Source: JAHEFU01 sp020440645 (GTDB taxonomy: Bacteria > 4484-113 > JAFGCY01). Taken from it: DNA of 64,000 nucleotides. Positions 56,501 to 62,958 of the stretch are shown piece after piece (position 1 is the stretch's first letter; every line of letters begins with the position of its first letter). The stretch is taken from NCBI GenBank assembly GCA_020440645.1, contig JAGRNR010000008.1, positions 1 through 64,000 of the forward strand. The letters are read 5' to 3'. The notes under the pieces are model-generated. The model did not search any database. It was given only the letters and a program-made list of their open reading frames with translations, and was not told the origin of the DNA. The position numbers and the translations under genes were made by a program.

Positions 56501-56688
56501 CCTACAGGAATGTCGGCTTCTTTCCCGGCTACAACAGCAACGACCACGGCAACACGCGCCACTGGGTGGTGGGCTACCCCTGGGCCGCTGTTGGCATCAC
56601 GCAGTCCGAGCCGCCGGGGATGACCCGCGCCGACATGCTGCAGAACATCATCGCCTGGCTGAAGGTGGATTATGACCCGCAGTTCTGA
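53515..56688 (+). CDS. Large lipoprotein with dockerin-like motifs and a PKD domain
   Basis: 1057 residues. Lipobox LLASC (near residue 41). GDYDGNGEVNFGDLVPLGQR near residue 152 and NHDGVVGMADVTVIAQHW about 55 later form a dockerin-like pair, then GYRIYRRNLELGNG as in the 589 protein. A PKD domain follows (FSALGSNDPDGEIVSYAWDL). Further beta domains make up 400-780; the C-terminal 300 residues (VAIIRNDGGTYSTNLDAIKD, LSHGNFVVLWYRGGPADDL) resemble a glutamine-amidotransferase-like or ThuA-like surface domain. Likely a calcium-stabilised cell-surface protein. GGGGGAAT precedes the ATG. Confidence 0.75.
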   Translation: MAEISAEKMHTASSAARMHTYVMLAAACLLLLLLASCGGSKSSSLDANNQSSQLLTVHGEVITNAAADNAQDDSDTAAVDPTANSGGECDIERIENFLFAELERLEKQRTASEAPGADSAVFNLSATRVSGPDEQLNRVELRWTKHLPGDYDGNGEVNFGDLVPLGQRWGQQVSYLPEAESGIEHYPAGDRHDNSLGRLNWLASYVDGNHDGVVGMADVTVIAQHWKQRYTGYRIYRRNLELGNGVLLPMPDVENSPISVSREADDPVLREYAYIDSVGIPGSYQYTVRAWDEFTDTEAPEGNIAPYLVNMQPIAEFDYEILVEDEPYTLSFSALGSNDPDGEIVSYAWDLDGDGEFADAADSAEIEAVLPAGFPLIQLRVTDDQGGQTVLSRNILLPSLLNVQLQVDESEAITPHTFTVNPVVSGSMPAVQYEWYEGADETPVALEFTPEPKQFTLNSPGSTTARLKVKGEDGIYREASLLLKSYDSVGVGASVDTDHGIAPAEFRLNVTGFTGADPLFRMLVDGVPQDDFSDRIKWQHIIEERGSAELQVEAVDKFGNTALSESFTVNAQVLPVVTFGYGPKFGTAPFDANWSISAIDDPDNLLQKIRVKLPKGGTVADTSVSLKNGTYNTGDGSGKYSLEYFNVTLEMLNYPDLSEDYELEIGFIRADFEITPSSYMGNGVRAEVDITDYSGYPEIYLHEWFVDGGGGSNWNDFSFTTDWLEPGIHEIRLDATNSLDALRSFSHTMQVWPVETDVAIIRNDGGTYSTNLDAIKDDLDALALSWQEIPYTDSIATDLLSHGNFVVLWYRGGPADDLEPRQETMWTTAEIDNYIAVLEQGRPMLMMSQNNSKLTDFANPAAFGGWEFHYGADILDFTVPELEYRHPWASALRTDDGTGIGFGFFFQSTPTSFNADFDYLRPSTTWDTRGENYIAVGSSAARPMQLSIGNGCQFMGIGWFDGSLSSSPVPDLGIAPNETGEGLTLGHLSWGTEAAPYRNVGFFPGYNSNDHGNTRHWVVGYPWAAVGITQSEPPGMTRADMLQNIIAWLKVDYDPQF

Positions 56689-56827
56689 TTCGGTCGCGGT
56701 TAGGCCGCGCCGGTACGGATATTCATTGTGAAGTTTCTTTTCCTTGAATTCCTTCGCGTCTCCGCGCCTTAGCGTTGACAAAACCGCAACGCAATTCCTC
56801 GCTGCCACTCGAGCGCGTGCGAGCCAA

Positions 56828-56920
56828 TTCATAAGTCACTTAGTCACATAGTCAATCAGTCAACAACATCCGTTTGAGAGAATCACGCCGCCAGTCATTG
56901 ACTCATTGACTTCGTGACTG
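56828..56920. repeat. Inverted TCACTTAGTCA / TGACTTCGTGA word arrays
   Basis: Left arm AAGTCACTTAGTCACATAGT (56829-56863) and right arm GTCATTGACTCATTGACTTC (56893-56918) are inverted copies of 7-9-bp words. They resemble the array at 21124. No gene in 56689-56977. Confidence 0.65.
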
Positions 56921-56965
56921 CATCCTGCCTCTCCTCCATTCGAGGGCAGCGAGTCGCCTCCCCTC

Positions 56966-56971
56966 TATAAT
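56966..56971 (+). promoter_or_regulatory. -10 box, leaderless, xseA
   Basis: TATAAT, 6 nt (CAGTCT), GTG at 56978. Confidence 0.75.
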
Positions 56972-56977
56972 CAGTCT

Positions 56978-58324
56978 GTGGAAGGAAGCACGGCCCACTC
57001 CGAAATCACCGTCTCGCGCCTGACCGCGCGCATCAAGCAGCTGCTCGAGAGCGACTCCGAGCTGCGCAGCGTCTGGGTCAAGGGCGAGGCCTCCAACGTG
57101 CGACTCGCCGGCAGCGGCCACCTCTACTTCACGCTGAAGGACGCCGACAGCCAGATCACCTGCGCCTGGTTCGGTTTCGGCCGCCGCAAGGCCCGCCCGC
57201 CCGCCGACGGCGACGCCGTGATGGTGCATGGCGACGTGCGCGTCTACCCGAAGGGCGGCAACTACCAGATCATCTGTGACGACATCATCAAGAGCGGGCA
57301 GGGCGACCTCGCCGCCCAGTTCGAGGCGCTCAAGCGCAAGCTCGACGGCGAGGGCCTGTTCTCCCCGGAACGCAAGCTGCGCCCGCCGGCCGTGGCCGGC
57401 CGCATCGGCATCGTGACAGGCATCGCCACCGCCGCCCTGCAGGATGTGCTGAACGTGCTCAGGCGCCGCGCCCCCTACATGGAGGTCGTGCTCTTCCCCT
57501 GCAGCGTGCAGGGTGACAAGGCCGCGCCCGAGATCATCGCCTCCCTGCAGGCCGCCGACCGCTTCCCCAGCCTCGACAGCATCCTGCTCGTGCGTGGCGG
57601 CGGCAGCCTCGAGGACCTCTGGTGCTTCAATGACGAGAAGCTGGCGCGCGTGCTGGCGGAGATCGAGACGCCCGTGATCACCGGCGTCGGGCATGAGATC
57701 GACTTCACCATCGTGGACTTCGTCGCAGACTTCCGCGCCCCGACCCCCAGTGCCGCGGCCGAGGTCGTGACCCCCGATGTCAATGAGCTGCGCGGCGCGA
57801 TCGGCGACCGCACCGGCCGGCTGGTGCGTGAGCTGCGCAACAACCTCGGCAATGCGAACGAGCGCCTGAAGCGCCTGTTCGACCACCGCCTGCTGCGTGA
57901 TGTGGCGGGCAGCGTGGAGGAGCGCAGCCAGCGCCTGGATGAGCTTGGCAATGAGCTGGCGGAGCTGGCCGTCGAATACAGCGGGCTCGGCAGCGAGGGC
58001 CGCCACGGCGAGCTCCTGGACAGGATGGCAACGCTCATGATGCGCCGCATGGAGGAGGATGCCTACCGCCTGCCGCGCCTGTCCGCCGAATTCCTCAGGC
58101 TTACGCGCAATGCCAGCGAGGATGCCCGGCAGCGCGTTGGCAACATGGACAAGCACCTGAAGGCGCTCGACCCGCGCGCCCCGCTCGGGCTGGGCTTCTC
58201 GCTCGTCTGGCGCGAGGATGGCAGCCTCCTGCGTGATGCCGCGAACGTGGCCCCCGGTGAAGTGCTGCGCGTGCAGCCGGCTGCCGGTGAGCTGCGCGTG
58301 CGCCGCGAGGACGGCGATGCCTGA
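56978..58324 (+). CDS. xseA: Exodeoxyribonuclease VII large subunit
   Basis: 448 residues, normal length. N-terminal OB fold: SVWVKGEASNVRLAGSGHLY, FTLKDADSQI and GDVRVYPKGGNYQIICDDI. The nuclease core follows: RIGIVTGIATAALQDVLNVL, FPCSVQGDKAAPEI, LLVRGGGSLEDLWCFNDEKL and TPVITGVGHEIDFTIVDFVA, AAEVVTPD. A coiled coil lies between 290 and 370. Its partner XseB is often adjacent, but the next gene does not look like XseB. The GTG start is set by the -10 box. Confidence 0.94.
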   Translation: MEGSTAHSEITVSRLTARIKQLLESDSELRSVWVKGEASNVRLAGSGHLYFTLKDADSQITCAWFGFGRRKARPPADGDAVMVHGDVRVYPKGGNYQIICDDIIKSGQGDLAAQFEALKRKLDGEGLFSPERKLRPPAVAGRIGIVTGIATAALQDVLNVLRRRAPYMEVVLFPCSVQGDKAAPEIIASLQAADRFPSLDSILLVRGGGSLEDLWCFNDEKLARVLAEIETPVITGVGHEIDFTIVDFVADFRAPTPSAAAEVVTPDVNELRGAIGDRTGRLVRELRNNLGNANERLKRLFDHRLLRDVAGSVEERSQRLDELGNELAELAVEYSGLGSEGRHGELLDRMATLMMRRMEEDAYRLPRLSAEFLRLTRNASEDARQRVGNMDKHLKALDPRAPLGLGFSLVWREDGSLLRDAANVAPGEVLRVQPAAGELRVRREDGDA

Positions 58325-58643
58325 GTTCGAGCTGCGCTTCGAGCACCGCCCGGATTTCGAGCTGACAACTGAGCTCGTCTACCAGCAGTTCGCGGAGGAC
58401 TGCACGCTGCACCCGCAACTCACTCGACGCATGCTCGTGATGCGCAACCCGGCGGGGGACTACCTGTTCGGCGTGCTGGTCCAGCGCCGCCATGACGCTG
58501 CAGCCTACCCGGAGTGGTTCATCGCGCATGTGGCGACGGACGAGGAACTGGACGACTGGATCGACTTAAAGGAACTGTTCCGCGCCTGCGGAGAAGTTTG
58601 CGAACGGCAGCACGTGGAGCTGCTGCTCAGGCTGTTTGCCTGA
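58317..58643 (+). CDS. Hypothetical protein coupled to xseA
   Basis: 108 residues, start overlapping the xseA stop by 8 nt. FELRFEHRPDFELTTELVYQ, AGDYLFGVLVQRRHDAAAYP and EWFIAHVATDEELDDWIDLK suggest a compact alpha/beta domain. It is not XseB-like: XseB is a 70-90 residue helical hairpin. No anchor. The overlap argues for a shared role with xseA or simple operon packing. Confidence 0.65.
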   Translation: MPEFELRFEHRPDFELTTELVYQQFAEDCTLHPQLTRRMLVMRNPAGDYLFGVLVQRRHDAAAYPEWFIAHVATDEELDDWIDLKELFRACGEVCERQHVELLLRLFA

Positions 58644-58644
58644 G

Positions 58645-58738
58645 CAGCAGACGCCAGACTGCAGACATCAGATTACAGATCTACCTACGCTACATCCTGC
58701 CTCTCTGACATCTGGAGTCTGAAGTCTATAGTCTGCTG
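58645..58738. repeat. Inverted CAGACTGCAGAC / GTCTGAAGTC word arrays
   Basis: Left arm AGCAGACGCCAGACTGCAGA (58643-58679) faces right arm CTGGAGTCTGAAGTCTATAG (58711-58738). Between them is CTACGCTACATCCTGCCTCT; TCCTGCCTCTC also occurs at 56924 beside the previous array. Confidence 0.65.
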
Positions 58739-58744
58739 TAAAAT
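58739..58744 (+). promoter_or_regulatory. -10 box of gene 58754
   Basis: TAAAAT, 9 nt before the ATG at 58754. Confidence 0.4.
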
Positions 58745-58753
58745 CTATCCATC

Positions 58754-59098
58754 ATGATCGCTGAGAAGCTCTACTTCACCCCGGTGCATCCGCTCAACTT
58801 CGGCGTGATGAAGCGCATCGCCGAACAGGAGTTCGAGCCGGGCCGCGTCGCCGGGCACCGCCGCCTCGTCACCCTGTTCGAGGACGTGGACGGCCTCGTC
58901 AAGCTGCTGGTGTCCTATCCCTCGCTGTCCGACCCGGGCAACGTGGACGACCTGCCCTGCTTCCAGGCCATCGTCGGCTCGCGCTCTGAGATCGCCAACC
59001 CGGAGGCTGCCGTCGGCTCGCTCTCCGAGATCGCCGATCTCTGCGACGAGCGCTGTGAGGCGAAGATCCGCGGCTGGCAGTCCGCGGGGGGACACTAG
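58754..59098 (+). CDS. Hypothetical protein
   Basis: 114 residues. EKLYFTPVHPLNFGVMKRIA, GHRRLVTLFEDVDGLVKLLV and an acidic stretch with SRSEIANPEAAVGSLSEIAD followed by DERCEAKIRGWQ. No helix anchor. It ends 6 nt before the SDR gene, so they are likely cotranscribed. No family recognised. Confidence 0.6.
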   Translation: MIAEKLYFTPVHPLNFGVMKRIAEQEFEPGRVAGHRRLVTLFEDVDGLVKLLVSYPSLSDPGNVDDLPCFQAIVGSRSEIANPEAAVGSLSEIADLCDERCEAKIRGWQSAGGH

Positions 59099-59104
59099 CT
59101 CCCC

Positions 59105-59836
59105 GTGCCAGGCACGCCCCGCACTGCCATCGTGGTCGGTGGCACGCGCCGCGTCGGCCGCTGGGTGAGCGAAGCGCTCCTGGTGGAAGGCCAGCGTGTG
59201 CATGCCGTGTTCAAGAGCGACGGCGCCAGCGCGGACGCCTTCGCCGATGAAATGCAGGCCGCCGGCTACAGGCTCCACACCCACCGCTGTGATGCGCTGG
59301 ACTATGACGCGATGTGCAAACTCGCCGAGCAGGTCGCGGTGGAGGAGGGCGGCATCGACATCCTGATCAACGCCTCCGGCTCCGCCTCCGACGGCACCAT
59401 CATCGGCACCGACTCCGCCACGCTCAGCCGCGTGTTCGATGACAACGTGCTGGCCGTGCACAATGCCGTGCGCGCCTGCAACCGCTACCTGCGCATCGGC
59501 GGGGGGAGCATTGTCAATTTCCTCAGCACCGGCAATGACAGCATCCGCAGCTACAAGGCGGTGGCGGTCTACGGCGCTGCCAAGACGGCGCTCGCCAGCT
59601 ACAGCCGCAGCCTGGCGCGCGAGCTGGCTCCGGACCAGGTGACGGTGAACTGCATCGCACTCGGGATCACGGAACTGGCGGCCGAGGGCGTGCCGCAATT
59701 CGACGCAGAGCATGTGCCCTCCGGCGTGCTGGTCAGCCAGCGCGAGGTGGCCGGCGCGATCTGGTACCTGACGGGCGAAACCGCCCGCCAGACCACGGGC
59801 TCGGTGCTTACGTTGAGTGGCGGGTTTGGGTTGTAG
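59105..59836 (+). CDS. Short-chain dehydrogenase/reductase
   Basis: 243 residues, standard SDR length. TAIVVGGTRRVGRWVSEALL is the nucleotide-binding start, a GG-x-x-x-x-G variant of TGxxxGxG; ILINASGSASDG corresponds to NNAG; the catalytic serine is in IVNFLSTGND and Tyr/Lys in VYGAAKTALASY. The C-terminal TGSVLTLSGGFGL is typical of FabG-like enzymes. Substrate unknown, probably a carbonyl reduced with NADPH. Start GTG at 59105 after the previous stop. Confidence 0.88.
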   Translation: MPGTPRTAIVVGGTRRVGRWVSEALLVEGQRVHAVFKSDGASADAFADEMQAAGYRLHTHRCDALDYDAMCKLAEQVAVEEGGIDILINASGSASDGTIIGTDSATLSRVFDDNVLAVHNAVRACNRYLRIGGGSIVNFLSTGNDSIRSYKAVAVYGAAKTALASYSRSLARELAPDQVTVNCIALGITELAAEGVPQFDAEHVPSGVLVSQREVAGAIWYLTGETARQTTGSVLTLSGGFGL

Positions 59837-59902
59837 GATGGCTAAAGATCTGATTGAATAGTATAATTTTTCGATGGGTTGACATAAATCTGGAGTGTCT
59901 CG

Positions 59903-62002
59903 ATGCAAAGCAAACTAATCCCAAAGCAGTTTAAAGTTACCAATTACAGAAATATTGACGACAGTGGTTGGATACCTCTTGATAGGGTAACTGCGCTTGT
60001 CGGTCGCAATGAATCAGGAAAAACTACTTTACTTAAAGCACTACATAAGTTTAATCCTGCTACACCTGAACCCTATAATGCTCAGCGGGAGTTTCCAAGA
60101 GATAGATTCACACGTGACTATAAGAATGGTGGCGATTGGCCTGTATGTGCAGTGCAATTCTCTTTATCAGATGATTTTATTGAAACATTGCGCAGCAGTA
60201 TTAATACAAACATCCCCAATACTGTTACAATCGAGAGATTTTACGATGGATCTCTAATATATGAATATGATATTCAGATAATTGATGATGTCATTACCTC
60301 AAACGAACTTAGTGAAGTTATTAGATCATTTTGCTCAGACATTCGAAGAGTTATTTTTGATAAAGATATGGCTGAAGAAGAAGTTCAAGCATTACGAAGC
60401 GGAATACTGGAGTGGGCCACTGCGTACATTGATCGTCTCGTAGATTACAGTGATCTTAATACTGAAAAAGGCCTTGGAATAATCAAGGAATTTCAAGCTC
60501 AAGCTAATAAACATTCTCGACCCGAAACAGCTGATGCAGTAGAAAAAGTACTGAGAGAAGTACATGAAATTCAAAAACGTGCAGAATCGGAACCAATATC
60601 TACACTACTTTGGAATGCAATTGAAGAAGAGATTCCTGTATTCATTTATTTCGAAAACTATGGAATCCTAGACAGTTCTGTGTATTTGCCAAATTTCCTT
60701 TCTGATTCTGCCAGAACGCCTGACTCTCCAAGAGTGCGAACAATTAATGCCATGTTTTCGCATGTTCAACTAGATGCACAAGAATTAGCTGATCTTGGTA
60801 GAGAAACAACTGAATCAGCAAAGAATCAAAGCAAACCAGTCACTGACGCAATGATCAAGCAAGATCAGGAAAGTAAGGAGCTAAGAGCTGTAAAATTGAA
60901 TTCCGCATCACTGGATATCACCAAGCGCTTTTCCAGTTGGTATAAGCAACGCCGTCACACTATTCGATATGATGCTGATGGAAATTATTTCCGTATCTGG
61001 GTAGCAGATGACAGAAGACCTGGTGTTGATATTGAATTGGAATCACGCAGCAGAGGGTTTCAATGGTTTTTCTCGTTTTACTTAGTATTTCTTGTCGAAT
61101 CCAATGAAGGACACAGAGATGCAGTACTTCTTCTCGACGAACCAGGTCTAAACCTGCATCCAACTGCACAGCAAGAGTTGATTGAATTTTTCGAAGAGTT
61201 GTCCCACAGTAATATGATATTGTACAGTACACATTCGCCATTTTTAATAGATGGAAACCACATTCAAAGAGTTAGACCTGTTACCGAAGACGAATCGGGG
61301 CATTCTCATATTTCTATAGATGGATGGCCAAGAGATAGAGAAACCATTTTCCCTCTTCAAGCTGCTGCTGGTTATGCAATGGTTCGTGGCCTATTCCAAC
61401 ACAAAAAGAATGTTTTGGTTGAAGGCATGGCCGATTACCTTTTTCTCCACACTTTTAACCTTCTATGCAGAGCAACCGGTCGCATAGCCCTTCCTGATGA
61501 TATTTACATAACTCCATGTGGTGGAACCAAGTTTGTTGGTCATATAGCATCATTGTTCCTCGGACAAGAGGTCAGACCACTGGTGTTACTAGACAGTGAC
61601 GACGCTGGTCGTGCAAGAAGAGATGCTTTATTGAAGGAACTTTATTCCAATCAAGAGCAAGCAATCCTAATGCTGAGCGAGGTACTTGGCAGTGATGAAT
61701 GCGAAGTTGAGGATATTCTCGGAGAAGAAGTGTTCGTCCACTATGTTAGTGACTTATTGGGAAAGAAGATAAGTTTGACCAAATCGGATCGAGCTTCAGG
61801 AGGTCTTGTTGATCAAATCCAATCAGCATGTGAACGTTTGGAAAGACAACTCCCGGAAGGGTGGAAAGCTGAGATCGCAAGACGATTATCTATTAACTGG
61901 TCTCATGCAAATCTTGATGATTTGCCAATTGAAGTTCTTGATAGAGCTTCCTCCTTGTTTAGAGCTATTTGTGATAGATTTGATGGTGGTGTCAATTTGT
62001 AG
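59903..62002 (+). CDS. OLD-family ATPase/TOPRIM endonuclease
   Basis: 699 residues of clearly AT-rich composition, unlike its neighbours, so acquired by transfer. Walker A GRNESGKTTLL near residue 33; the ABC-type signature region SRSRGFQWFFSFYL; Walker B AVLLLDEPGLNLHP; H-loop YSTHSPFLID. A TOPRIM domain follows: VLVEGMADYLFL (catalytic Glu), PCGGTKFVGHI, and VRPLVLLDSDDAGRARR (DxD). All active-site residues are present. OLD proteins cut DNA and defend against phages or act in retron and Gabija systems. GGAG precedes the ATG. Confidence 0.9.
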   Translation: MQSKLIPKQFKVTNYRNIDDSGWIPLDRVTALVGRNESGKTTLLKALHKFNPATPEPYNAQREFPRDRFTRDYKNGGDWPVCAVQFSLSDDFIETLRSSINTNIPNTVTIERFYDGSLIYEYDIQIIDDVITSNELSEVIRSFCSDIRRVIFDKDMAEEEVQALRSGILEWATAYIDRLVDYSDLNTEKGLGIIKEFQAQANKHSRPETADAVEKVLREVHEIQKRAESEPISTLLWNAIEEEIPVFIYFENYGILDSSVYLPNFLSDSARTPDSPRVRTINAMFSHVQLDAQELADLGRETTESAKNQSKPVTDAMIKQDQESKELRAVKLNSASLDITKRFSSWYKQRRHTIRYDADGNYFRIWVADDRRPGVDIELESRSRGFQWFFSFYLVFLVESNEGHRDAVLLLDEPGLNLHPTAQQELIEFFEELSHSNMILYSTHSPFLIDGNHIQRVRPVTEDESGHSHISIDGWPRDRETIFPLQAAAGYAMVRGLFQHKKNVLVEGMADYLFLHTFNLLCRATGRIALPDDIYITPCGGTKFVGHIASLFLGQEVRPLVLLDSDDAGRARRDALLKELYSNQEQAILMLSEVLGSDECEVEDILGEEVFVHYVSDLLGKKISLTKSDRASGGLVDQIQSACERLERQLPEGWKAEIARRLSINWSHANLDDLPIEVLDRASSLFRAICDRFDGGVNL

Positions 62003-62052
62003 AGAATGAAAATTCTCTATTTTCCGTCAATGCAATATAAGGGATAGATACA

Positions 62053-62892
62053 TTGGGACATTCTAATCAAGTAAATTTTTTACTAAACTGTTTGGCAGTG
62101 GCAATTATAGGCTTACTCGTATGGGTATATACAATTCTGTGCGATTCCAGCCTTTTAGAACTTCCTGTATGGCAATTAGTTAAAGATATTATTCCAGAAA
62201 CAGTTGTTGTATTAGCGGCAAGCGTGGTAATTCATATTCTTTTCTATCATGTTGGGTTAACACCAGAGCAGCGATTCAGTGCAGAGTTAAAAAATATATT
62301 TTCAGTGGAAGCGCCGAGATTCGTTGCTAAGTTTTTGAAGTCAGGGGTTAAGACAGTTTTTTATAATGTTGGCAATGAGGCAAATTGGTCAGAGTTGATT
62401 GAAAATTCGAACAGTAAAATTGTTATGATCAGTTACTACCTTGGTGAAAGTTGGCTAGCACACCATCAAACTGCTATTACAAATTTTTTGAAAAAAGACG
62501 GTACAACTTTGGATATTTACATCATTGATCCTGACGATTCTGATGCTTTATTGCATACACAGCAAGTCTATTATCTCAAGTTATCCCTTGATGAACTCAA
62601 AAACAAAATAAGAAAAACAAAAAAATTACTTAGAGGCCTATGTGTTGAACATAACATTCCTATAAATAAGGTTAAGGTAAAATTTGTGCCACAACGGCTA
62701 AACTACAACATTGTTACTTTTGATAAAACTGTGTGTGCTATTGGAGTATTTGAAAATTTCAGGCCAAGTAAGGGAAAGGAGAGGTCCAATTGGCCTGTGT
62801 TTATTTTTGAACTCGATGATCTTCCTTCATTAAAAGATTTTATTAATAGTCAAATTACTTTCCTAGATAGGATAAGCAAAGTAGCGCCATAA
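62053..62892 (+). CDS. Membrane protein with degenerate PLD-like domain
   Basis: 279 residues, AT-rich like the OLD gene and 50 nt behind it, so they form a unit. Starts at TTG 62053 after AAGGGAT. Helices at about 8-28 (FLLNCLAVAIIGLLVWVYTI) and 48-66 (ETVVVLAASVVIHILFYHVG). The soluble domain has KIVMISYYLGESWLAHHQTA, LDIYIIDPDDSDA and NYNIVTFDKTVCAIGVFEN; the order resembles a phospholipase-D-type domain, but the HxK of the active site is missing (NYNIV). It might be a sensor or effector that acts on membranes. Function not known. Confidence 0.72.
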   Translation: MGHSNQVNFLLNCLAVAIIGLLVWVYTILCDSSLLELPVWQLVKDIIPETVVVLAASVVIHILFYHVGLTPEQRFSAELKNIFSVEAPRFVAKFLKSGVKTVFYNVGNEANWSELIENSNSKIVMISYYLGESWLAHHQTAITNFLKKDGTTLDIYIIDPDDSDALLHTQQVYYLKLSLDELKNKIRKTKKLLRGLCVEHNIPINKVKVKFVPQRLNYNIVTFDKTVCAIGVFENFRPSKGKERSNWPVFIFELDDLPSLKDFINSQITFLDRISKVAP

Positions 62893-62946
62893 AGACTAAA
62901 AGTCTTAAGTATCCACAACTTCCCCTATACACCCGTTTCCTGCCTG

Positions 62947-62952
62947 TAAAAT
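62947..62952 (+). promoter_or_regulatory. -10 box, leaderless, helicase gene
   Basis: TAAAAT, 6 nt (GGATAT), GTG at 62959. Confidence 0.6.
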
Positions 62953-62958
62953 GGATAT

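Noticed and set aside
56903..58156. 417-codon minus-strand reading frame
   Set aside because: Antisense to xseA, which is certain.
58745..59908. 387-codon minus-strand reading frame
   Set aside because: Covers the SDR gene and a small gene on the other strand; no start signal and no motif.
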